Origin: Latrodectus hesperus
Taxonomy: Eukaryota; Arthropoda; Arachnida; Araneae; Theridiidae
NCBI GenBank assembly: GCA_037975125.1
Contig: JAJQOW010000020.1
Span: forward strand, 806,001 to 870,000
Direction: 5' to 3'
DNA length: 64,000 nucleotides
Of this stretch, positions 12,894 through 23,655 are shown in pieces (the stretch's first letter is position 1; each line of letters opens with the position of its first letter). The translations under genes and the position numbers were made by a program. The notes under the pieces are model-generated. The model made no database searches. It was not told the origin of the DNA and was given only the letters and a program-made list of their open reading frames with translations.

Positions 12894-15800
12894 CATTTAA
12901 GGTAGGCCGCACACTGAGGCGACAGCAGACAAGCAGCATGACATCACGCCGTTAAAAGTGGTTCTCACTGTACTGCGCACGCACATTGGAGCAGTATTTA
13001 TCACGAACGTGTCAGCGTCACTTAAGTGACAGGTGTCTACCATTTGTGACTTGCGCTATTTTTATCGCTTGTCGCTTGCATGTGTATTTCTTTGTGTTTG
13101 ATTTCATTTCTTCAAAAGTGGATTTCCATTGTTCACAAATGTAAGAAAATGCTGCATTTAACCAGTTTCATTAATTTTGTAAAAAAAAAAATTTCCTGCA
13201 TTATATGTTTTTAGCTAAGATTACTCTAATAATAATAATAATAATAAAACTTTGATGGAAATATCTATTGAAATGACATTTTCCGGTTATTTTTATTCTA
13301 ATTTTTAATGATTTGTGTGTGTAGTTTACTTATTTTAAATTTACATATAAGTAATTTAAAAACTAAGAAATTTAGATAAAATTAATAAATTTCCTGTGCT
13401 AAACATTTTTAATCAATAAGTATTTGCAGTTGAAATATATCATCTTATGAGGTAAATTTTATATAAGTTTTTCTAAATTTCTTGTTTAAACACATAGATG
13501 TTTCTGAACTATTAGTTTCTAAATTTTAATGTACTGCGCATGCGTGAGATCTTGCTTCCATCGCTCCAGTGTGTGGTACTTTCCGACATGCCCCTCGCGT
13601 TTCGAAGCACTATCAGGAAGCAATAGGTGCGCGTTGAAGACATGCTCCCTCAGTGTGCAGCCTGCCTAAATCTTATAAATTAATACCCTGATGTACCAGT
13701 AGATAGTAGCATATTGGTCTTTTTATTAAACAACTTTTAATAAAATTGTATAGGTAATTACTGTATTTTCCTGTATATAATCCGCAGATTATGTGTTAAA
13801 AAAGTTCCAAATTTCGTTTTGCATATTATATGCGACTGCAGATAATCTGATAAATATTTTTCACCAGAAAAGCTTATAATAAAATTTTGAAAGAAATGTC
13901 ATTTATATTTCACAAAATAAATAAAAGATGGTGCTACAACTCGGTTGACATTTTAAATATAATCAGCATTGTCCAATTACATTCAGGAACAAATTTAATT
14001 CCTCTGAATGATTTTAAAGTTCTAATTCATTTGCGTCATTTCGCATTCTATCTTGACCTGAACTTATTAGCTCTGAAAACATTCTACTTCGTATATCGTC
14101 ATACTGAAGTGAAAATTATTAAGCTACTGAGAAAAGTTTAAACTGAAAGCTATAGAAAGACAAATGAAAAAATGTCGACAAATATGTAATGTAAGGTGAA
14201 CAACAAAGCATGTGATGTACAAAAGAAAAAATGTATTCCATGTGCAGTTAGAAAATGATCCATTTCTTTCATTTAACTATTAACCAAACAAATATAGTTT
14301 ATTTTTAAAATATATCTAACCTTGTTTTAAAAGTTATTAAAATCTTAGATTCGAAAAGATTTACTAAAATATTCTCAGATATTGATCAATGTCGCGCTTT
14401 CATCTCAGTTAATCGCACTTTTCGATGAGGTGGATTCAAACAGATTTTTATCACTACAAACATTTTTTCTGTAGAATTTATTATATTTTTAATCATAATA
14501 TGCGCTTTTTATTTTATTTGGTATCAAATTATCAGCAATATACTTTTTCGACTATTCGTCAGAAAAATTGCTGCGGACAATATGCCACTACAGATTATGC
14601 AACACATTTTTCCCCTTGATCGAAAAACGGACTTACGGATAATACGCCACTGCGGATTATTTACAGGAAAATACAGTACTTTGATATGAAAAATGTATAA
14701 ATCTAATAGGCTTATATGACGTATTAATAGTAGGATTGCTTCCTTTGCAGTAGAAAATTAAAGTTTGAATTCTGTTACAATACAGTACTTACGTATTATC
14801 CTGACAACTTTTTTGAAATAAAAATAGTCTAATTTTGCAAATTTCAATAATTATTCTTTAAAATGTGTAGGTAAAGCACTACAGTTTAATTATATCTTCA
14901 TTGTAATAAATAATTAAAAATCTTATTTGTAATTACATGGTGCTAAATCCAATCATTAGACAATACAACTTTTTTCGCTGATTTGGTGGACAGGATAATA
15001 CATAAATATCTACAATTTTTTGTGTTTTTGCTTTTGGCATGCATATCTATTAGGGTGGGTACTTGGTAGTTTACTAACTTGTAACAGCTCAAGTAACGAA
15101 CTAATTATGAAAAACCTTCAGGTAGACAAAATGTGTTGGATATATCTGATGCAAATTCAACAAGATATTTAAAATTGAGATCAAATTCCTATCACATTGG
15201 AAATTGCCATGATACAGAATTCCAGAAGATTCATGTGCAAGTCAAATCTTATAAAAAAAGAATTTATTCTAACACAGCTTTGGTTCACTTGGCACCTGTA
15301 CCAAGAATGGGGATTTTTCTGTAAGCAGAACTAAGGTGTGAAATGTTTCGTCAAGATGAACTATTGGCATATTCACTGCTGTGATACCTATGTATATAGT
15401 AAACCAAAACTTATCCAGCACCACCCAGAGTAGGAGGTGTTGGATAAGCACTCAGAGAGGCGTGGTCATATTTAATTCTTAAAAGTAGTTTTTCATCTTA
15501 ACTGGATTGTAAAAGGTAACTGGAATGGAAAGCAAAATTTAATGGAGAAAATTAAGAATTACTAAAAGAAACAAATTAAAATAAATTAATTTTTTTAAAT
15601 GCTCACATATAAATCAATTTTTTTTGTTTTAAATATTAGTTTATCTAATTTTTGTTCGATTGTTTTTTTTTTTCCTCACATTTTCAAAGTTATTTAATGT
15701 AAACAAAATTTATATTAATTTATTCATATTCATATAAAAAATTGTATAAATTTTTAGCTTTTTAAAATACTAAATAATTTTGTCATGTATAATATTGATG

Positions 15801-18499
15801 ATTTATATAAGATGAGGTTTATATAAATCATCACCATTATACATGACTAATTATACATAACTAATTTTATTGGAAATTACTCTTAAAATAGGAGGATCAG
15901 AAATTATTTGTACTGTTTCAGCAATGAATACTCTGTTATGCATAACACTTTGTCCATGGAATATTTTTAGTTTTGCAATCTGTTTCAATGAGATTAAATT
16001 CTTTTCCAGAGAATATGGATATATTAATAAACATATTTCTGAAACTTTTAAAATTAAATTTCAGCTTTATGCTTGCTGTTAAATAATTGAAATTAATCAA
16101 GCTAGATATATTACTCAAATCATTTATAAAATGGTAGATTAATTTTTTTAGAAAGACAGCAACGTTAATCTAAACTACAACAAGGTTAACGTACACCATA
16201 ATTGAAAAACATTAAATGTTTAAGATAAAACTTACTTTATTTTGTTATGGAACCAGACATTACAATTAAATTTATTATGAATCGCATTATATTAAACGTT
16301 ATATGGTTAATATTATTATTTACCACATCTCAAATATTGATACACATTATTTTTGTTTTTAAGGAAATTTAAATCTCTATCAGATGATTTGAAAAGATTT
16401 ACTTTTAAAAAATCAGATTTTTATCAATTTAACCATTTATTATTATTATACTTAAAGATTTATCATGTTTGTAATATCTTATGACATAAACCTAGTAAAA
16501 TTTTTCATAAATTTATTTCCCAAAAACTTTATAAAATCTGCCACTACAACATAATTTTTTGCAAAAAGTGAGAATTACTTCATTTGATTGCCAATAACAT
16601 ATATTATTGTAATTAATTTACTTAATTAAAAAGTATCTCCAAAATACTGTTTTAATTCCAATCAATCAATACCAGTCCATTTGGGTTTAATGTTATTTTT
16701 GTTTTTTTATTCCTGACCTAAATTTGAAGATTTGAGAGCCATTTCTGTTTCTTCAGCAAAAAGGTATAAAAAATATCCATAGATTAAATAAATGAAACAT
16801 TTTACTCAGTATTTTATCTATGCAGCTATAGTCGAAGTTTTTAAATTTAAAAATAATATATGTTTTCTGCATTAGCATTATGGCCAAATAAAGTTAAATG
16901 ACTTTGATAAATTAATATCTATATTGTCATTAAAAAAGAATTTAATTCAAATTTGTCATAGAAATAGAAATCATTATTTGTAAAGTTATTTTTTTTAATA
17001 ATTTAGATTTTTTCTGATTTTTTCAACTGTCAAACCCTCAAAATATAAAGCCATTAAATTTTTTTCCGTTTAATAGAAAAAAAATTAATATGAATATAAT
17101 TTTTAAAAAAGTCTGTTCAAAATAAGGAAAATTTTTTTCTGACAAAATTGTCACTGTGCTAAGTTTTTCATCAAAATTCTTCGCATTAGTTACTTTTAAA
17201 TTTTATACTTTCGGACCCATGTCCGGTCTGCTGCGTTCTGAGAATTGACTTTCACAGTATGTTACTTTTACCGCAGGAAGAAAAAATATATCATTCCAAT
17301 AAACATACAATATACTTGGTATCTTAAAGCTGAAAATATTTTTTTAACTTGCAAATTCAGACAAAATTGTCTATTTATAAATAAAATAAAAAATAGTAAG
17401 CCAAATAGAATGAATTTAAAATATAATTCATAGCAATTTTTTCCTCAGTCTAATTTTTTTAAGTAATGCTAACTAAATACAATTTTTTTTTATTTGTCAT
17501 TAATACAAAATCCCATCAAAAATTATTTAAAAGTTAAGACGAAAAAGAGATTTTCAGATTTTAATAGTTTTAAATGTAATCACATATTGTACAATATGGA
17601 ACACAATATGGATACATACAATATGGAACACATTTTAATCAGCTATTTTATCATTAAAACATGCACACATGTGTTGAATTTTATATGTTTGTTAAGTAAA
17701 AATAGCTTGCACTAAAAAATTTTGCTTTTAACTCCAGCAACTTTACATAATTACATAATGATTGACTAAAATGACATAAAATATTATTATCTTGTAAGAT
17801 AAATTTGAAACTTTAGCAGTTAGTTAATATTAGAAATTTTTAATTTTAGGAAAGATTAATATTACAATAAAAAATCTGATTAGGCGTCATGTATAAAAAT
17901 GACCATTGAGCGACACAAACATTTCATAAAAAAATATGAATGCTTATTTATATAAAAGTAAGAGAATTTTAGTAACAATGAAATATCATTCTTCGTTGCA
18001 ACAAACGTGAGCATTGAAACACAACTATGTGGTGACAAAACAGTATTCTTATTACAGGATTATTTTCTTAGGATTTTAGGTACCACAGCTAAATACAAAA
18101 CAAATAGATAAGATTGAAATTCCGGCACTATATCCAAACCGAAATAAAAGACAATATTTATATTCCACGCTACATCCGAAGTGAAATAAAATATAAATAT
18201 CAAAAAACTGGATTTAAATTACTGCGCTTTACATACAATAAAAAACCAAATTAAAAATGGTTAGTAAAATGGTACAGTAAAACTAATCCGAAATTATATA
18301 ATTAAAAAACACCAGATAAAATTAGAAAAATTAATTTCCAGTGCAAATTCATATAAGTATCAAAATCATACATCAACATATTTCATATGTTTAACTCCGA
18401 TCAAGCTTACCATTTCGTAGAATCTGCATAACAACTTTTTAAAAATCCGAAAAATCCAGGACTGCGTTTTGGTCTTGAATGTGGAGATAGGCCGAACAT
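10845..18499 (-). CDS. TOMM6: TOM6-like mitochondrial import receptor subunit, two coding exons (10845..10941, 18411..18499)
   Basis: Coding exon 1 (18499 down to 18411, 89 nt) starts at ATG and encodes MFGLSPHSRPKRSPGFFGFL then KSCYADSTK. It ends at a consensus donor GTAAGC (18410-18405). Coding exon 2 (10941 down to 10845, 97 nt) follows an acceptor 'ttttctcaatttcag' and encodes DLIKSWTMFAFGVYISKEIC then AFDLSTPPVTP and TAG. The split Trp codon (TG/G) joins in frame, giving 61 residues. The C-terminal half has a short hydrophobic segment, MFAFGVYI, then basic/acidic residues and a D-L-x-x-P ending. As I recall it, TOM6 of animals has the same arrangement without gaps (LFAAGVWLARN...DLMAP), and a similar total length. 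TOM6 is a tail-anchored small subunit that stabilises the TOM translocase in the mitochondrial outer membrane. Family assignment is from pattern memory; the gene structure itself is seen directly. Confidence 0.62.
11057..11345 (-). repeat. SINE family C, copy 1
   Basis: The reverse complement of this segment matches the SINE at 52479 over its whole length: head 'ggctgagtggtttgcattcctgac', box B 'gggttcaaatc', body 'tgtatgaatgtggcc' and 'cccataaatgggtttgtggtg', 3' part 'gtagcagtttccggccttg'. Tail-side and head-side flanks both contain 'taaaatat', a possible short target duplication. It is a tRNA-derived retroposon lying in the intron of the TOM6-like gene. Confidence 0.75.
12865..12893. repeat. 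poly-A tract (29 nt)
   Basis: Uninterrupted run of A immediately before the Harbinger-like MITE. It is either part of the intron or the tail of a lost retroposon. Confidence 0.85.
12901..13666. mobile_element. PIF/Harbinger-like MITE (766 bp)
   Basis: The ends are an inverted repeat: GGTAGGCCGCACACTGAGG at the left and the complement of GGCAGGCTGCACACTGAGGG at the right. They are flanked by the 3-bp direct repeat TAA (12898-12900, 13667-13669), the target size used by PIF/Harbinger elements. Subterminal sequence is GC-richer ('gtactgcgcacgc' and 'gtactgcgcatgc' near either end), while the centre is AT-rich and non-coding. No transposase is present, so it depended on one supplied elsewhere. 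Superfamily is inferred from target size and terminus style. Confidence 0.7.
13761..14676. mobile_element. pogo/Tc1-mariner-like MITE (916 bp)
   Basis: Terminal inverted repeats begin CTGTATTTTCCTGTA and continue TAATCCGCAG at both ends, flanked by TA (13759-13760, 14677-14678). Further inverted similarity ('gcatattatatgcgactgcagat' against 'atatgccactacagattatgc') extends the repeats inward by more than 60 bp. The interior has only chance open frames. TA target and long inverted repeats fit a pogo or Tc1/mariner derivative. Confidence 0.65.
15783..15846. repeat. 64-bp hairpin
   Basis: Two 28-nt arms (15783-15810 and 15819-15846) are complementary at 26 positions around an 8-nt loop. It sits in the TOM6-like intron and no terminal repeat or duplication was seen around it. 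Confidence 0.7.
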
Positions 18500-18919
18500 T
18501 ATTTATTTTTAAATATAGCACTTACGCAGACAGCTACAGCAATTAACTCAGTAAAAGCAATTCAAATATAAAATTTTAAAATCTCACAAAATAATATTTT
18601 TTTACAGTGACAACCACAGTTAAATAAATAAATCAATTAATAATAAAGATAATTCTGAGGAAGGAATATTAGTGGAAAAGCCGTAATGGTAAACTTTTGA
18701 AGTATATACCATTTCACTCCTTTTAGTTTTTAGAAAACATTGTAATTACACCTATTTGTTATCAATTTAAAATTATATAATTGGGCTGTCTGCTGTGGTT
18801 ATATTTGCAGGAATGATATTAAAAAAATTCATGTAATTTTTCATGGTTAATTGCATTATTCTTAAAATTAATCAAAAATGAATTTTAAAGTTGTATTGTA
18901 CGAAAGTAGCAAATGTTAA

Positions 18920-19330
18920 TTGGCCAATATTGTAGATAAATATTGTAAAATATTGTCCGACAATATTATTGAATATTGAAACGACCCCATCTAGATAATA
19001 TTTAAATTTAGTAAGTACAGCATTATATAATGCTATACTTACTAAATTTAATTACAATATTAAATTTACTAAATTTAAATACAATATTAAATAATGTTAT
19101 ACAATATAAATAATGTTATTTGATATTGTATAACATTATTTAATATTGTATTTTGACTAAAGTAAAATTTCTCGACAATGTTACATGACATTGTATATGA
19201 ACGTCAAAAAATATTTCATTTCGACTTTAAGTAATATTTGATTTTGATGTTGGAAAATATTCCATTATAATGTTATTTATTATTTAATTTGAAAATTAAA
19301 ATTCCTATTTTGATATTGGATGGGATTTTT
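18920..19330. repeat. AT-rich hyperpalindromic block
   Basis: Repeated 'aatattgt' and its complement occur throughout. Two strong hairpins stand out: 19004-19049, with 23-nt arms, one mismatch and no loop, and 19080-19150, with perfect 28-nt arms whose 15-nt loop folds further (aaataa/ttattt). No coding content. It may be a relic of a palindromic repeat family or a hairpin-forming MITE. Confidence 0.7.
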
Positions 19331-19529
19331 TATATTCATATTATTTTGATGCTATGTATGGTGAAATAGAATTTTCTTGTTAAACTTTCAAATAGAATAT
19401 TACACATATAGTAAAAAAATATTTCTACAGAAAAAAAACACCAACATAAAAAATAATAATTTGCTTTTTCGTCAAAGCTATGCCAAATATTTTTAACTTT
19501 CTGGAATACACAAAGTGTCTCTCGAACCA

Positions 19530-19645
19530 CCTATTTTGTGACGTTTTCGGATGTCCTTCCTTTAGTTGCCCTTCGCCTGCGTCAGTTTTCAGGGATTTCA
19601 ATGTCGTTTGCTACTGGCCATATGCTCAACTCTTTTAAGCCTTGT
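19530..19645 (-). promoter_or_regulatory. possible promoter or 5' noncoding exon of the TOM6-like gene
   Basis: A short GC- and CpG-richer patch in otherwise very AT-rich DNA, 1.0-1.1 kb upstream of the TOM6-like start codon. It contains 'gtgacgttttcgg' and 'cgcctgcgtcag' but no protein-coding frame. Position and composition suit a promoter or leader exon. I see no convincing donor, so this is a tentative call. Confidence 0.25.
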
Positions 19646-20084
19646 AAGGGAGATAATATATTACAATAAGTTTAACTTTCAGCAACTGAATATGATTTAA
19701 CTAAATACAACACGATTTCGAAAATCTCCAAACAAAAATTAATCAGAACAAAACCTCAATTACAAAAGATAAAAATAATTTAGAAGAAAGTATATGATTT
19801 AAATCGCAAAATTTAATTACAATGAATAAATTAAATTTTGCAATTTAAATCATACTTATTTGTATTTTTTAAATCCTTATAATTATTAAAATGTTTATAA
19901 AAATGAGATGATAGTTTATAAAATATGCATATCTTTTTATCAAATGTACTTTGAAATACATTAAATGTGTTGTAACTAAAAATTTGAAAATTTATGTTAC
20001 AATTAAATTTATATATGCGCTCATATACTTTAAATGAAAGTTAACTTCTTTTCTTTTTTATCCCACTTCCGCTTTTAGCATTTT
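19646..20084. other. AT-rich gene-free stretch
   Basis: AT-rich sequence containing a 27-28 nt inverted pair around 19783-19860 (the 'tatgatttaaatcgcaaaattta' region and its near-complement). No gene seen. Confidence 0.45.
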
Positions 20085-20525
20085 TTCCATTAGTTGTTGA
20101 GCAGCTCAAAGAAATGAGCTGCTACCAACCAGCCAAACGATCATTGCGGACTAGTACTAGCAGCAATACACCATTGGAACAGATGAAGTTAGCACTGGTT
20201 AACCGTACGGATGTACTTTTCTTAGCCAATGACGCGAGGTCGTATGTCACGTAGGCGTATGGTAAAACAGCGACTTGATTGGGAGACTTTGTGCCATCCT
20301 ACTTGCTCATCTGACTTTAAGCAATCAGATTACTCTATTTTCTATTCCCTGGATAATCATCTTCGAAGAAAATCTTTCACCAATTAAGCAGACTTGCGCT
20401 AAGCACTCACTGACTTCTTTGAGTCCAAAATCCCCGAGTCTTACCTGAAGGGATTGCACATATGGAGACAAGTTAGCACAATGTGCTGGATGCTGATGAA
20501 GATTACTTCGAGGACTAACAATAGT
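20085..20525 (+). pseudogene. mariner transposase relic (C-terminal half)
   Basis: On the plus strand, LEQMKLALVNRTDVLF then ANDARSYVT corresponds to the mariner 'LVNRKGVVFHQDNARPHTS' block, which holds the second catalytic Asp. It is followed by WET/LCHPTCSSDFKQSDYSIF, corresponding to 'LPHPPYSPDLAPSDYHLF' with the third Asp, and DNHLRRKSFTN. The C-terminus ends LDADEDYFE-like ('gctggatgctgatgaagattacttcgag'). It is split by stops and shifts, with no N-terminal half and no terminal repeats visible, so it is an old fragment. Identification rests on the order and spacing of these motifs. Confidence 0.7.
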
Positions 20526-20534
20526 CTACTCTTT

Positions 20535-20960
20535 CTGTATCTCATATTCTTTTGAACCATTAAAAACAGCAAGAGCTTTCTTGTTTGCTTTGTACCTCTG
20601 GTGGTACAGAGAGCAACCAGCCGAATTTTTCACTCCAATCAGATGTAAATGTTTTTGCAAACAGTGATGTCCAGTTAGCAAACGAAGGCAAGCAACTCTA
20701 ACAGCTCAAGGCAGGAAACTGGAGATTCTGTTACTTTTGTTGAGTAAGAAGTTTCACTTATTATCTACAGCTGCATCACTATACAAGGAGACTCTATTAT
20801 TTTTTCAGTTTATTGTAAATGGTTCTTATGATGTCATGTAGAGGCAAAGGAGACTCAGGTTGTGACAGGAGAGGCCCCGTTTTGGGCACGCCTATCAGCC
20901 TGATCGTTTCCAGATATGTCACGATGACTGGGAATCCTCGGGAGAGCAATCTTTTCCCTA
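20535..20960 (-). pseudogene. non-LTR retrotransposon RNase H / C-terminal relic
   Basis: On the minus strand, about 20955-20880 encodes IPSHRDISGNDQADRRAQNGA. This is the 'IPSHVGIPGNEKADxxAKxGA' motif of the RNase H domain at the end of LINE ORF2, and it includes the last catalytic Asp. Further on, LTGHHCLQKHLHLIGVKNSA then GCSLC matches the C-terminal zinc-knuckle-like segment seen in I/R1-type elements of arthropods. Stops interrupt it, and the 5' part (reverse transcriptase) is absent. Its 3' end abuts the mariner relic, so the two fragments converge. Confidence 0.65.
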
Positions 20961-21448
20961 GACTTCTTAGTTTAAAAAATTCGTTTTCTTTTTAATGTTA
21001 TCATTTAAAACTTTTGTTTTAATCCTTAGATTATAAATTACACTAATTTGTAATTATTGATTACATGACTTAAAGCTTTAAATAATAAATTTAAAGTTTT
21101 AAAAAGTACTAACCGGTTTCCTTATTGATTTGTTTATTGCATATCATTTTGATTTACCATAACGAAGCATTTATAATTATACATTTTCTATCGAAGGAAC
21201 AAACAGCTATAATCATATTCTTCCAATAGAAAACTAATTTTTTTATGGAAAAAGAGAAATTAATTTTATTATCAATGCCTAATAATTTTAAATCACTTTT
21301 TAAATGTATATAATATTAAAAAAATTAATACTGGCATAAGCAATGCTTTAGTCTTAATATTTAAAAGAGATTATTTACAAATACTGTAATTTTTAATTTA
21401 GAATTCTATTAATTATTTAAAATTTAAAATCTTCCTTGCCAATTTAAA
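20961..21448. other. AT-rich gene-free stretch
   Basis: No gene or structured element seen. Confidence 0.5.
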
Positions 21449-21452
21449 TTAA

Positions 21453-21845
21453 CCATAAAGTGGATGTTTTTCCTTTTTATTTTCAATTTTGCTTTTTCTT
21501 GTGCTCTATTGCCCATCTGTTTATGGTTTGAATCCATGGAAAACGGTTTCTCAAACCGATTCTTTGCTCCTTATATAAGAAATCCTTTTAATAACAAAAT
21601 GAACTTGAACACTATTCTCGAATATTCGATAGTGAACTTCGCCTTGTTAGCTGCTGCTCGAAGAATGTGATTTAAAGGCAGGCAGCAAATTCGTCGACAA
21701 ATCGGATGTATGTCGACACCACTCAATATGATGCCGTAATTAATTATGTGGGACGTAGATGAAACGTTATCTGACGTCATGGAAATTTTAAACCAATGAT
21801 GTAGCCAAGATCTGAACTGGAACGAAAGAAACAACCACTTTATGG
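21453..21845. mobile_element. piggyBac-like MITE (393 bp)
   Basis: Ends CCATAAAGTGGaTGTTT (left) and the complement of CCATAAAGTGGTTGTTTC (right) form an inverted repeat directly flanked by TTAA on both sides (21449-21452, 21846-21849). TTAA targets and CC-starting termini are hallmarks of piggyBac elements. The interior has chance open frames only, so it is a non-autonomous derivative. Confidence 0.7.
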
Positions 21846-22324
21846 TTAATAAAATGACCTTAAACTGATATGACCTGAAACACAAGGAATCAAAGCTAAG
21901 CATTCTCTTACTTATATGACTCTTCAAATTTTTTTAATCATATAGTGCTTATCTCATTCTGCGAATTTTTATTTTTGTGTTTATCTAAAACTGTAACGAA
22001 ACTGAGTCGGTGGGAGATAAAAGTGAGATATTCTTGATACAAACAAATTTCACCAAATTTTTTAATTTTCGTTTTCTAGTATTTCATACTTTAAGACAAG
22101 ACAGTTTAACTATAAATCAATATTTCTATTAAAAAGATGCCATATCAAATGCAGCTATCCTTTATCTTCCGTTGCAAGAACAGAAATGAGCAAAAATAAA
22201 AACCCAGCGATCTACTTCCACCCTATAATGGTTAGTTTTTTATTTCTTGCAAAACACCCGATTGCAATGATCAAATTCTTGTCACCATTGTTCAGTGTGA
22301 TATCTTTCAAGCGATATGTAAAAT

Positions 22325-22815
22325 TCTTTGCAATTTTGAACAGCTGGAATTCCCTCGAAAAATTTGGGAATAAACCGAGAACTTTGGAGAATTTTAAGGG
22401 AATTAACTGATCATCTTTCGTTAATGGATTGTCTTAATGCTAATATCTTGTCATTTAATGGAGTGAAGGTTACGTTAATATGCACAAAAAATATTTTATA
22501 AATTCGTACTGAAAAAGAAAGAAAGAAGTATTTCCTCAACATTAATTTTTGAAGTTATTTTAAATTGGTGATTAACACAAAATTGTTTTCTTTCCCTGGA
22601 AAACTTTCCATTACCGTAATTTGTAGCAAATACCATAAAAATAAATAGATTTTTATTCATTTTAAGAATTGTCTGATAAAAAAAGAACTTCAAAAATTTC
22701 TAAATCAACTGAAAAATATCAAAACTTGGGGGGACTTTCAAAATTACAGGAAATTTTTTAAATTCCCAAGGGAATAAATTGGGTTTTTCCCCAAAACAAA
22801 TCTGGTTTTTTCTCT
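22325..22815 (+). repeat. unclassified interspersed repeat, copy 1
   Basis: Shares long blocks in the same order and orientation with 23040-23655, including 'cattaatttttgaagttatttt', 'aaattgttttctttccctgg' and 'aaattcccaagggaataaa'. Both ends are rich in 'gggaat/attccc' palindromes. There is no coding content. The class is unknown; it may be a MITE-like element. Confidence 0.6.
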
Positions 22816-23039
22816 ATTTTACAATGCCATATGTATGTTAAATTTTAGGATCATTATGTATATATAGGAAATATTTTACCAGACATAAAAGGATTTTTCT
22901 TATGATTATAATAATACAATTTTATGAAGATATAAGCTAAATAAAATTATTATTATTAAGGAGATTTAAGATAAGAAGATGTTCGTTTATGGCCATTTTC
23001 TCCGGTCCCTCTCTTGCTCTTCTCTCATTTCTCACTCGT

Positions 23040-23655
23040 CTTTAGGAAATGTAAAGTTCCCGGGAATTTACTGGGGAATTTTGGGAATAAACAGAAATTT
23101 TTGTAAGTATTGGGAATTTCGAGGAAATAAGCTCAACCAATCATCTTTCGTTTATCATTTTATCTTATTTAAAAGAAAAGAAGTAAAATAAACCACGAAA
23201 ACATGCAAAAAATGTCTGTTCTGTCTTCAAGTAACGAAGTTAATTGGCTTCGTAGAGAAAAATAAAAATACTTGTTAAAACAATAAAAATAAGGAATTAA
23301 TATTTAATAAAAATATCTATTTTTCCAGACTTTCAGAATAAATATTGACATTTTCATGTTTCTATCGTTATAAATTCCTAAATTACATACAAAGAAAAAA
23401 GGAAAAAAAAGATTTCTCAATATTAATTTTTGAAGTTATTTTAAATTTTTCATTAATGCAAAATTGTTTTCTTTCCCTGGAAAACTTTCTACTATCGTAA
23501 TTAGCAGTAGAAATCATAAAATAAATGGACTTCATTTATTTTAAGAAATACCTGATAAAAAAACTTCTAAATCAGCTGAAAATTTTCAAAATTTCCTGGA
23601 ATTAAGAAAATTCCCAAGGGAATAAACATGTTTTTTTTCTCTCATTTACAACACT
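23040..23655 (+). repeat. unclassified interspersed repeat, copy 2
   Basis: Direct-orientation partner of 22325-22815, somewhat longer at its 5' side ('gttcccgggaatttactggggaat'). Divergence between the copies is visible by eye, so neither is recent. No duplication or terminal inverted repeat could be fixed. Confidence 0.6.

Larger units (their letters stand above)
10942..18410 (-). other. intron of the TOM6-like gene
   Basis: A 7.47-kb intron bounded by GT (minus strand, 18410) and AG (10942). It holds a SINE C copy (about 11057-11345), a 29-nt poly-A tract, a PIF/Harbinger-like MITE (12901-13666), a pogo-like MITE (13761-14676) and a hairpin (15783-15846). The stretches 11346-12860 and 15007-18400 are plain AT-rich DNA in which I see no further exon that keeps frame. 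Confidence 0.55.

Noticed and set aside
15396..15445. Short inverted repeat 'cttatccagcacc' / 'ggtgttggataag'
   Set aside because: Too short and isolated to call an element; no flanking duplication.
21571..21927. Minus-strand open frame of 118 codons
   Set aside because: It spans the piggyBac-like MITE and its flank, has no conserved motif, and is better explained as chance.
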